Source of the DNA: Pseudoduganella violaceinigra DSM 15887
Lineage (GTDB): Bacteria; Pseudomonadota; Gammaproteobacteria; Burkholderiales; Burkholderiaceae_D
DNA: 64,000 nucleotides
Assembly (NCBI RefSeq): GCF_000425385.1
Contig: NZ_AUDI01000004.1
Location: forward strand, 517,277-581,276
Reading direction: 5' to 3'
Shown in pieces: positions 51,423 through 59,172 of this stretch. Each line of letters starts with the position of its first letter. Positions within the stretch are counted from its first letter, which is position 1. The notes beneath the pieces are model-generated. The model worked only from the letters and a program-made list of their open reading frames with translations, was not told the DNA's origin and did no database searches. The translations under genes were made by a program, and so were the position numbers.

Positions 51423-52823
51423 TTAGAGCCAGCGCGTGTCGGGCATATTGAGCAGGCCCGCAAGCTTGGTCAACACGAAGCGCATTTGTTCGCGGGAGGA
51501 TGCCATCAAGGCGATGCGCACGTATTGCCGGCCTTCGCCATCGCGGTTCATCGAAAACGCATCGCCGCCCGCGACCAGCAACTGGTGGCCGCGTGCAATG
51601 GCCGCGAACTGGTCGCCGCTATTCCAATACGGAGGGAGTTTCAGCCAGATGTGGAAGGCGGTAGGCAATGCGCTGTATTCGAACTCTCCCAGCAACTCGC
51701 GCGCCATCTGCTGCCGTACCTGCGCCTCGGCGCGCTGGGCATTGGATAGTTCAAGCGCCTTGCCGCTGTTGATCAAATTCGTCGCCAGTTGCGCCGCCAA
51801 CGGTGAGACCATCCAGACGCTGGTGCGTACGCTTGCCGCCAATCCAGCCAGCCACGCGGGAGGGCAGTGCAGGTAGCCCAGGCGGACTGTCGAGAACACT
51901 GACTTCGACAGGCTGGTCAAATATAAGGTCCGTTCCGGTGCATAGCTGGCCAGCGGTTGCATCGGTTGCGGAGCGAGAAAGCCGTAAAGGTCATCGTCGA
52001 CGAGTATGAAATCGAACTCGCGCGCAATTTCGGCGATCCTGGCGCGCCGTGCTGCGGACATCACTCGGGTGGTCGGGTTCTGGCAGGTCGCAATGCAGAT
52101 GACCATCGCCGGGCGCTCGCGCTGGCACAGGGCGCGCAGGCTGTCCGGATCCATACCCTCGTGGTCCATGGCGACGCCTTGCAGCCGGCGCCCCAGGCTG
52201 TGCACGACCGATGCCACGCCGGGATAGCACAGTGATTCGCTCAGGACCAGGTCGCCCGCGCGCGTCAACGCGTTGACGGCGACCCATAGACCGTGCTGGG
52301 CGCCCGCCGTCAGCAGCACTTGCTCCGGACGGGCGGCCAGACCCGCGCCTTGCATCCAGACCGCGCCAGCCTGCCGGTGCAGGGGATGCCCGCCATCGGG
52401 CGTGTAATCCAGCATTTCAGACAGAATGGGCGACTGGCTCAAATCCTGCAGGGCGGCCCGCACATAGGGTTCCTGCAACTGCAGATTGGGTTTGACGATG
52501 GTCAGATCGACCCATTCATTGAGTGATTCCGGCAGCGTGGCACTGGCGGGTGCGGCGGGGGCACTCGGCGCAACGTCAGGCAATCCTTCGGCCCGCACAT
52601 AGGTGCCGCGGCCGACCTCTCCCTGCACCAGCCCGCGCCGCTGCGCCAGTTCGTAGGCCCGGTTTACTGTCCCTGGCGTCACGTGAAGCAGCGCCGCAAG
52701 TTCCTTGAGCGTGGGCAGGCGCGTACCGCTTCCCAGCACCCCTGCGCGAATGTCGCGTTCCAGTGCCGCCGCAATCCTTTCGTAGATCGGCCCGTCGGCA
52801 TGCGCGAGTTCGGGTTGCCACAT
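51423..52823 (-). CDS. MocR-type (GntR/aminotransferase) transcriptional regulator
   Basis: 466 residues. The N-terminal winged HTH (ERIAAALERDIRAGVLGSGT, then LAALLHVTPGTVNRAYEL) is fused to a fold-type I aminotransferase domain with the PLP lysine in YLTSLSKSVFSTVRLGYL. MocR proteins sense PLP-linked amino acids and often control the next divergent amino-acid operon, as here (SHMT paralogue at 53087). It has no linker abnormality and the usual length. TTAC-type repeats and a palindrome in the shared 263-bp intergenic region are likely sites. Confidence 0.92.
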   Translation of the reverse strand: MWQPELAHADGPIYERIAAALERDIRAGVLGSGTRLPTLKELAALLHVTPGTVNRAYELAQRRGLVQGEVGRGTYVRAEGLPDVAPSAPAAPASATLPESLNEWVDLTIVKPNLQLQEPYVRAALQDLSQSPILSEMLDYTPDGGHPLHRQAGAVWMQGAGLAARPEQVLLTAGAQHGLWVAVNALTRAGDLVLSESLCYPGVASVVHSLGRRLQGVAMDHEGMDPDSLRALCQRERPAMVICIATCQNPTTRVMSAARRARIAEIAREFDFILVDDDLYGFLAPQPMQPLASYAPERTLYLTSLSKSVFSTVRLGYLHCPPAWLAGLAASVRTSVWMVSPLAAQLATNLINSGKALELSNAQRAEAQVRQQMARELLGEFEYSALPTAFHIWLKLPPYWNSGDQFAAIARGHQLLVAGGDAFSMNRDGEGRQYVRIALMASSREQMRFVLTKLAGLLNMPDTRWL

Positions 52824-52844
52824 GTCTGTTCCTTGAAATTAACA

Positions 52845-53005
52845 CCATTACGTCAATTGCATGATTTTACTCCAGCGGCGATGAGTGTTGGGCAAAGAGA
52901 AATGTTGCTATGCAGCACACTGACACCCATTACTTTAATTAATCTCGGTTTTTTGCCTCTTTATCAAAATAAAATGTTGACGTAATAGCCATCTTACTTT
53001 AACTT
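52845..53005. promoter_or_regulatory. Candidate MocR binding repeats in divergent promoter
   Basis: Three same-direction copies of a TTAC(G/T)T(T/C)AA element occur: CCATTACGTCAATT (52845-52858), CCATTACTTTAATT (52927-52940) and TCTTACTTTAACTT (52992-53005). An inverted copy, TTGACGTAAT (52977-52986), overlaps a possible -35 TTGACG of the SHMT promoter. Spacing and directness fit MocR regulators, which typically bind direct repeats. Confidence 0.55.
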
Positions 53006-53018
53006 GATGCGTGCAAAT

Positions 53019-53039
53019 TACATCGATTGAATCGATGTA
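53019..53039. promoter_or_regulatory. Perfect 9-bp palindrome upstream of SHMT paralogue
   Basis: TACATCGAT-TGA-ATCGATGTA, 48 bp before the ATG at 53087. It could be an operator for a dimeric regulator or a hairpin in the transcript leader. Confidence 0.55.
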
Positions 53040-53086
53040 TTGAGAGGGGCTACGCCCGCCCATGTTCAATCCAGCCGAGAGCAGCC

Positions 53087-54334
53087 ATGTTTGACCGCCA
53101 AACCCATACCATTGAAGAGATCGACCCGGAAATCTGGGAAGTGATGCGCCGTGAGAACCTGCGTCAGGAAGAGCACATCGAACTCATCGCTTCCGAGAAC
53201 TACACTTCGCCCGCGGTGCTGGCGGCAGTCGGTTCCCAGCTGACGAACAAGTATGCGGAGGGCTATCCGGGCAAACGCTATTACGGCGGTTGCGAAATCG
53301 TCGATGAGGCCGAGCGCTTGGCGATTTCGCGCCTCAAAACCCTGTTCGGCGCCGAGTGCGCCAATGTCCAGCCGCATTCGGGTTCGCAGGCCAACCAGGC
53401 GGTGTTTTTTGCCGTGCTCCAGCCCGGCGACAAGATTCTGGGCATGAGTCTCGCGGAAGGAGGGCACCTGACCCACGGTATGCCGCTGAACATCAGCGGC
53501 AAATGGTTTGATGTCCATAGCTACGGTCTGAACGAAGCCGAGGAAATCGACTATGAGGCGATGGAGCGCATTGCCTATGAAGTGCGGCCGAAGATGATCA
53601 TCGCTGGCGCTTCGGCCTATTCGCTGCGCATCGACTTCGAACGCTTCGCCAAGGTGGCGCGTGAGATCGGCGCCTACTTCATGGTCGATATGGCGCATTA
53701 TTCCGGCCTGATCGCCGGCGGTATGTACCCTAACCCAGTGCCGTTCGCCGACTTTGTCACATCCACCACCCATAAGGGGCTGCGCGGCCCGCGCGGCGGC
53801 GTCATTCTGATGAAGGAGCAGCACGAGAAGGCCATTAATTCGGCCATCTTCCCGGGAACCCAGGGCGGCCCGCTGATGCATGTCATCGCTGGCAAGGCGG
53901 TCGCATTCAAGGAGGCCTTGTCGCCAGAATTCCAGCAATACCAGCGCCAGGTGCTGGAAAACGCCGCCGCCATGGCCGGCGCATTGCAGGAGCGCGGCCT
54001 GCGCATCGTTTCGAATCGCACGGAAAGCCACCTGATGCTGGTGGACCTGCGCAATGTGGGCATGACCGGCAAGGATGCGGAACGCATCCTGGGCGAGGTC
54101 TATATCACCTGCAATAAGAATTCGATTCCGAATGACCCGCAAAAGCCCGTAATCACCAGCGGTATCCGCCTCGGCAGCCCGGCGATTACCACCCGCGGTT
54201 TCGGGACGGAGGAGGCGCGCCTGGTTGGCAACCTGGTGGCCGATGTGCTGTTCGCACCGAACGACGGGCCAACGCTGGCCGGTGTGCATGAACAGGTGCG
54301 CGCGCTGTGCAAGCGTTTCCCGGTCTACGGCTGA
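53087..54334 (+). CDS. Serine hydroxymethyltransferase paralogue (PLP enzyme)
   Basis: 415 residues. SHMT family: [38 protein letters not shown], and the PLP lysine in [14 protein letters not shown]. Several positions deviate from housekeeping GlyA ([14 protein letters not shown] rather than AHIAGLVAAG, HKG rather than HKT). SHMT relatives cleave threonine-like beta-hydroxy amino acids or transfer one-carbon units from serine or alpha-methylserine. It heads an operon with a transporter, DauA-like dehydrogenase, RidA and a threonine-synthase-like gene and a divergent MocR regulator, so a catabolic role is likelier than general C1 metabolism. Confidence 0.9.
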   Translation: MFDRQTHTIEEIDPEIWEVMRRENLRQEEHIELIASENYTSPAVLAAVGSQLTNKYAEGYPGKRYYGGCEIVDEAERLAISRLKTLFGAECANVQPHSGSQANQAVFFAVLQPGDKILGMSLAEGGHLTHGMPLNISGKWFDVHSYGLNEAEEIDYEAMERIAYEVRPKMIIAGASAYSLRIDFERFAKVAREIGAYFMVDMAHYSGLIAGGMYPNPVPFADFVTSTTHKGLRGPRGGVILMKEQHEKAINSAIFPGTQGGPLMHVIAGKAVAFKEALSPEFQQYQRQVLENAAAMAGALQERGLRIVSNRTESHLMLVDLRNVGMTGKDAERILGEVYITCNKNSIPNDPQKPVITSGIRLGSPAITTRGFGTEEARLVGNLVADVLFAPNDGPTLAGVHEQVRALCKRFPVYG

Positions 54335-54346
54335 AAAGGGGCGAAC

Positions 54347-55564
54347 ATGTTCAAGCAAATACAGCAGGTGCGCGACGATTTTTCCATCTCGGCCCTGGTC
54401 GCCGGTTTCCTCGCAGTCCTTATTTCTTATGCCGGTCCGTTGGTGATTGTCTTTCAGGCCGCCAAACTGGCTAACCTGTCGGAGCAATTGACTTCGTCGT
54501 GGATCTGGGCCATCTCGATCGGTAGCGGCTTGACTGGCCTGGTATTGAGCTGGCGCCTGAAAACGCCCGTCATCACTGCCTGGTCGACACCGGGGGCGGC
54601 GCTCCTGGTGACAATGTTGCCGACCATGCCGCTGGGGCAGGCGATTGGTGCGTATATGGTCAGCGCGGTGGCCATCACCTTGATCGGCTTGTCGGGCGCA
54701 TTCGACAAATTCATCACGCAGATTCCGAAAGGGATCGCTGCTGCCATGCTGGCCGGTATCCTGCTTCGCTTCGGCACCGAAGTGTTTGCGTCGATCCATG
54801 CGAATCCGGCTTTGGTGCTGCTGATGGTGGCGACCTTCCTCGTCATTAAGCGGGCCTTGCCCCGTTATGCGATTGCTGCGGTGCTGTTTGTCGGGACCGT
54901 TTATGCGGTGACCACCGGCGCCACCCATTTGTCGCAAATCAGCCTGAGCGTGGTGCAGCCGGTGTTCACCCCGCCCGAATGGTCATGGCATGCGGTGCTC
55001 AGCCTGGGACTGCCGCTGGCCCTGGTGACCTTGACCGGCCAGTATGTGCCCGGAATGGCTGTGCTGCGTACTTCTGGCTACCGCGTGCCGGCGGGCGGCA
55101 TTATCAGCGTGACCGGCATCGCTTCGCTGCTGCTGGCGCCATTTGGCGCACATGGCGTCAACCTGGCGGCGATCACGGCGGCCATTTGCACCGGGAAGGA
55201 AGCGCACGAGGACCAGGACCGCCGCTACGTGGCCGGCATTCTCAGTGGTGCGATCTATATCCTGATCGGCACATTTGGCGGTGCGCTGGCGCTGCTGTTC
55301 TCCTCCCTGCCGCGTGAATTGATTGCCGCACTGGCCGGGCTGGCGCTGATCGGCGCCATCACGACCGGTTTGATCGGAGCGGTGCAGGATGAACAGCATC
55401 GCGACGCCAGCATCATCACTTTCCTGGTGACGGCATCGGGCATGAGTTTCCTCGGCCTCGGCGCCGCGTTCTGGGGGCTGGTGATCGGTGGCGCCGCCTA
55501 CCTGGTGCTGCATAAACCCTGGAAGCGCGCGGAAGCGCAACTGCCGACGCTGAATAAGGTGTGA
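54347..55564 (+). CDS. BenE-family (benzoate/H+ symporter-like) transporter
   Basis: 405 residues, with about 11-12 membrane helices. BenE family members carry LVAGFLAVLISYAGPLVIVF and LAGILLRFG, with a conserved TPGAALL; all are present. The founding member imports benzoate, but family members such as YdcO have no known substrate. Its place in an amino-acid operon, 12 bp after SHMT, suggests it imports the operon's substrate. AAAAGGGG precedes the start. Confidence 0.87.
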   Translation: MFKQIQQVRDDFSISALVAGFLAVLISYAGPLVIVFQAAKLANLSEQLTSSWIWAISIGSGLTGLVLSWRLKTPVITAWSTPGAALLVTMLPTMPLGQAIGAYMVSAVAITLIGLSGAFDKFITQIPKGIAAAMLAGILLRFGTEVFASIHANPALVLLMVATFLVIKRALPRYAIAAVLFVGTVYAVTTGATHLSQISLSVVQPVFTPPEWSWHAVLSLGLPLALVTLTGQYVPGMAVLRTSGYRVPAGGIISVTGIASLLLAPFGAHGVNLAAITAAICTGKEAHEDQDRRYVAGILSGAIYILIGTFGGALALLFSSLPRELIAALAGLALIGAITTGLIGAVQDEQHRDASIITFLVTASGMSFLGLGAAFWGLVIGGAAYLVLHKPWKRAEAQLPTLNKV

Positions 55565-55568
55565 GGCC

Positions 55569-56726
55569 ATGAAACAGTCATTTGATTTTCTCGTTGTGGG
55601 CGGCGGCATCGCCGGCGTCGCCGTGGCTTCCGAACTGGCGCGGCACGGCAGCGTGCTGGTCCTGGAGCGCGAGCGCAGCCTGGCCTATCACACCACCGGG
55701 CGCTCGGCCGCCATCTCCATGGAGAGCTACGGCAACGCCCTGATCCGCGAGCTCACTTGCGCGTCGCGCGAATTCTTTGAAAAGCCGCCGGCGGAACTCA
55801 CTACCGACGCACTTAGTTCGCCGCGCGGTGCATTGATACTGGGTGATGAGCCAAACTTGGACAAGCTGCGGGCGCGCTACGGCGTGGTGAAGCAGCATGT
55901 GCCAAGCGCGCGCTGGGTCGAACGCGACGAGATTGCCGGGATGGCGCCTTTCATGGAGCAGAAATGGATCGCCGGAATCCATGAGCCCAGCGCCTTCGAC
56001 CTCGACGTTCACGCCATCCACAGCGCCTTCCTGCGTGGGACGCGCTTGCGCGGCGGGCTGGTTCGCACGGATGCCGAGATCGCGTCGGCCGAACGGCAGG
56101 GCGGTGCATGGCATGTCCGCCTGGTCGACGGCGCAACGATCCTGGCCGGCACCATCGTCAATGCCGCGGGCGCCTGGGCCGATGTCGTAGCGCAGCGCTG
56201 CGGCGCCACGACGTTGGGTATCAAGCCGCTCCTGCGCACGGTGGTCGTGGTTGACCCGGAGCGCAGTGTCGAACATTGCCCGTATATCGGTACGGTGGAC
56301 GAACAATTGTTCATCAAACCGGATGTCGGGCGCTTGATGGTTTCGCCTTGCGACGAAACGCCTTCCGACCCTTGCGACGCCTTGCCGGAAGAACTGGGCG
56401 TGGCGATTGCAATGGACCGGCTCGAATCGGCCACCACGCTGCGGCCGAAACGCATCCTGAATCGCTGGGCCGGGCTGCGCGTGTTTGTGCCGGACCGTAC
56501 GCCCCTGGTCGGCGCAGACCCGGAAGCCGACGGCTTTATCTGGTGCGCGGCGCTGGGCGGTTACGGCATCCAGACCGCTCCGGCCATGGCACGCCTGTGT
56601 GCGGCGCTTGCTATCGGCGATGCGATTCCCGCAGATCTTCCGCACATTGCAGCCGGGGACGTCGCACCGGGCCGCGTCCTGGGCATGGCAAGCCAGCAGG
56701 TAACCGCGGTCGCCGAGCTTCATTAG
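55569..56726 (+). CDS. FAD-dependent D-amino-acid dehydrogenase-like protein (DauA-like)
   Basis: 385 residues of the DAO superfamily. The FAD motif FLVVGGGIAGVAVASELARH is followed by LERERSLAYHTTGRSAAISM and near the end AALGGYGIQTAPAMARL. These match the pattern of DauA, the FAD-dependent D-arginine dehydrogenase with wide D-amino-acid range, better than glycine oxidase. The product would be an imino acid, and the next gene encodes RidA, which hydrolyses imines. GAGG lies before the ATG. The substrate is unproven. Confidence 0.85.
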   Translation: MKQSFDFLVVGGGIAGVAVASELARHGSVLVLERERSLAYHTTGRSAAISMESYGNALIRELTCASREFFEKPPAELTTDALSSPRGALILGDEPNLDKLRARYGVVKQHVPSARWVERDEIAGMAPFMEQKWIAGIHEPSAFDLDVHAIHSAFLRGTRLRGGLVRTDAEIASAERQGGAWHVRLVDGATILAGTIVNAAGAWADVVAQRCGATTLGIKPLLRTVVVVDPERSVEHCPYIGTVDEQLFIKPDVGRLMVSPCDETPSDPCDALPEELGVAIAMDRLESATTLRPKRILNRWAGLRVFVPDRTPLVGADPEADGFIWCAALGGYGIQTAPAMARLCAALAIGDAIPADLPHIAAGDVAPGRVLGMASQQVTAVAELH

Positions 56727-56782
56727 TGCCGTATGCGCCGCCGCCATTTGAATTTAACTTTCTCACCCACAAGGAAGCAAAC

Positions 56783-57220
56783 ATGAATCAGGTAAAAGAA
56801 CGCATCGAGCTCGCTGACGGCGACAACGCATCGAACGACCGCAGCATCATCTTCAATGACAAGGCGCCGGTGCCGCTGGGGACTTATTCCCAGGGTGTCC
56901 GGGTCGGCAATATGGTCTTCCTGGCGGCGCAGACGCCGGTCGTCCCCGGTACGAACGACATCGCCGAGGGCGGTTTCGAAGGCCAGGTACGTCAGACGTT
57001 CAGCAACCTGAAGACCATGGCGGAAGGCTGCGGCGCCAGCATCAACGATATTGTCCAGGTGACGGTGTACATCACCGACATTTCCAAATTCGCGACCATG
57101 AATTCGATCATGGCCGAATTTTTCTCCGAACCGTATCCGGCCCGTACCACGGTCGGCGCTGCCAACCTGGCGCGCGGCACCCTGGTGGCGATCGACGCAA
57201 TCCTGGTCCATCGCAGCTGA
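56783..57220 (+). CDS. RidA family imine/enamine deaminase
   Basis: 145 residues. The Rid signature GTYSQGVRVGNMVFLAAQTP and the C-terminal YPARTTVGAANLARGTLVAI, with the catalytic-site Arg (PAR), identify an active Rid protein. The N-terminal 15 residues extend beyond minimal RidA. It hydrolyses 2-imino or 2-enamino acids, which fits its position 56 bp after a D-amino-acid dehydrogenase-like gene. AAGGAAG precedes the ATG at 56783. Confidence 0.9.
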   Translation: MNQVKERIELADGDNASNDRSIIFNDKAPVPLGTYSQGVRVGNMVFLAAQTPVVPGTNDIAEGGFEGQVRQTFSNLKTMAEGCGASINDIVQVTVYITDISKFATMNSIMAEFFSEPYPARTTVGAANLARGTLVAIDAILVHRS

Positions 57221-57297
57221 ATCCGGAAATCCGACGGCAGACGGCAATGGCCGGATGCCGCCTCGCTTGTTGAACGTTACGCTGAAAAGAGTATGTT

Positions 57298-58506
57298 ATG
57301 AGCACAGAACCCCGTTACTTCCTGCGCTGCCTGCAGTGCGATTCGACGTATGCAAAAGGCCAGGTCGGCTACTGTTGCCCGATTTGCGAGCTGGACGGGG
57401 CACTTGATGTGCTGTATGACTACGAGCGCATTGGCCGCAGCTTCCGGCAGGATGTCGCCCGCCGCGAAGCCTTCGATATGTGGCGCTACCGCAGCATCCT
57501 GCCGATCAGCGACGACTTTCGACCGGCGCTGCACACAGGCGGCTCGCCATTGTATGAGATGAAGCACGATGGTCAGGGCTGTATCCTGGTGAAGGACGAC
57601 AGCCGCAATCCGAGCGGATCGCTGAAAGACCGCGCCAGCGCACTGGCGGTCGCCCTGGCGGCCGGCATGGGCGCGGACACCATCGCCACCGCCAGTACCG
57701 GCAACGCAGCGGCGGCTTTGGCCTGCATGAGCGCCATCAGCGGCATGCAATGCAAGATCTTTGCCCCGGCCAACGCACCGCGCGAAAAGCTGGCCCAGAT
57801 GCGCACTTACGGCGCCAGCGTGATCGCAGTGGAGGGCGGTTACGACGAGGCGTTTGAGGCATGCTATGCCGCCTGCAAGGAATACGGCTGGTATAACCGC
57901 AGCACGGGCATCAATTCCTTTATGTCGGAGGGAAAGAAGACCGTTGCCTTCGAAATCTGCGAGCAGATGCAATGGCGTGTGCCGGACCGGGTCTATGTCC
58001 CGGTCGGCAATGGCTGCATCGTCGGCGCTGTTTATAAGGGATTCAAAGAGTTGCACCAGATGGGCTGCACCGACCGGATTCCCCGTATCATGGGCGTCCA
58101 GGCCAGCGGGAGCGATTTCATGTTCCGTGCATGGAGAGCGGGCGCTGGACCGAATGGCGCAACCGCGCAGCCGGCAAACACCGCAGCGGGCAGCATCAGC
58201 GTTGCCTTGCCCAGGGACCGGATCAAGGCCTTGCGCGCTATCGAGAAAAGCGGTGGTGAATTCATCACCGTGAGCGATACCGAGATTTTCCAAGCCGTGA
58301 CAGAGCTGGCGCGAAACTGCGGCGTGTTCGCCGAAGCGGGAGCGGCAGCCGCGTATGCGGGGGCGAAAAAATGCGGCGCGCATGGACGCAGCGAGACGTC
58401 GGTCGTCCTGGTGACGGGCAGTGGACTGAAGGACATTGCCGGCCTGCTTAAAAGCGGCGTGCTTGCCGACGGTGCAGAGCTGCTCCGCCAGCGCCTCGCC
58501 GCCTGA
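57298..58506 (+). CDS. Threonine-synthase-like PLP enzyme
   Basis: 402 residues, fold-type II. The PLP lysine is in NPSGSLKDRASALA and the phosphate-binding loop is ASTGNAAAALA. The N-terminus has cysteines in RCLQCDS and CCPICELDG arranged as a zinc-ribbon-like pair, typical of this threonine-synthase branch. True threonine synthase acts on O-phosphohomoserine; in a catabolic context a dehydratase or an elimination reaction on another beta- or gamma-substituted amino acid is as likely. Last gene of the operon. It faces arsC with only 4 bp between stops. Confidence 0.85.
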   Translation: MSTEPRYFLRCLQCDSTYAKGQVGYCCPICELDGALDVLYDYERIGRSFRQDVARREAFDMWRYRSILPISDDFRPALHTGGSPLYEMKHDGQGCILVKDDSRNPSGSLKDRASALAVALAAGMGADTIATASTGNAAAALACMSAISGMQCKIFAPANAPREKLAQMRTYGASVIAVEGGYDEAFEACYAACKEYGWYNRSTGINSFMSEGKKTVAFEICEQMQWRVPDRVYVPVGNGCIVGAVYKGFKELHQMGCTDRIPRIMGVQASGSDFMFRAWRAGAGPNGATAQPANTAAGSISVALPRDRIKALRAIEKSGGEFITVSDTEIFQAVTELARNCGVFAEAGAAAAYAGAKKCGAHGRSETSVVLVTGSGLKDIAGLLKSGVLADGAELLRQRLAA

Positions 58507-58510
58507 GGGC

Positions 58511-59011
58511 TTAACGGCCCACGCCGGCGATCCGGGCTATCTTGCGCTGGATCGCCAGTTCATCGAGGGCTTCGCCCGGCAGGTTGCGGAAGATTTCGAC
58601 CCGGCGCCGGATTTCGCGGCAGATTGTGGCGAACTCCTGGCGTATTTCCGCCGCCGAGCCACGCAGGGCGGCAGGATCGCGGAAGCTCCAGTTGGCGGTG
58701 GCGGGTTGGCCCGGCCAGCGTGGACACGCTTCGCCCGCCGCCTCGTCGTATACCGTGATGACGAAATCCATGTCGGGCGCCCCTTCCACGGAAAATTCGT
58801 CGGTGGACTTGCTGCGCAAGCCGGCCGGGGCATTGCCGAGTAAATTGACTTGCTCGATCGCGTAGGGATTGACCTCGCCCGCAGGCTGGCTGCCGGCGCT
58901 GAAAGCGCGGAATCGGCCGCCCCCAGCGGAGTTCAACAAGCCCTCGGCCATGATGCTGCGGGTGGAGTTTTGCGTGCTGAGGAACAGCACATTGTAAGTT
59001 TTATTGGTCAT
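58511..59011 (-). CDS. ArsC/low-molecular-weight phosphatase-like protein, P-loop Cys replaced by Ser
   Basis: 166 residues from the ATG at 59011. It follows the arsenate-reductase/LMW-PTP pattern: NVLFLSTQNSTRSIMAEGLL, RSKSTDEF and FVITVYDEAAGEACPRWPGQ, then WSFRDPAALRG. The P-loop is normally CX5R (e.g. CTGNSAR), but here it is S12-TQNST-R18, with Ser codon AGC at 58978-58976, so the nucleophile is lost. The rest of the fold is well conserved, which suggests maintained function, possibly non-redox or regulatory. Starts upstream to 59122 would add 37 unlike residues. Confidence 0.85.
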   Translation of the reverse strand: MTNKTYNVLFLSTQNSTRSIMAEGLLNSAGGGRFRAFSAGSQPAGEVNPYAIEQVNLLGNAPAGLRSKSTDEFSVEGAPDMDFVITVYDEAAGEACPRWPGQPATANWSFRDPAALRGSAAEIRQEFATICREIRRRVEIFRNLPGEALDELAIQRKIARIAGVGR

Positions 59012-59172
59012 TTTGCTAGGCGCCATGAATGGCGCAGCGCCCGTTCCGGTACTCGGGTACCGGCTTGGTGAAGCCATCGCGATATCCTGCAATCTTCTTG
59101 CCGGGGGGCGCGGCCACTGCAAGGAAAAAGTCTGGATTCTAGCGAACTAAAATGACAGTTTTATGACAAATG

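Noticed and set aside
53066..54937. Open frame of 623 codons on the minus strand, opposite SHMT and BenE genes
   Set aside because: Shadow of the plus-strand genes, which match known families throughout.
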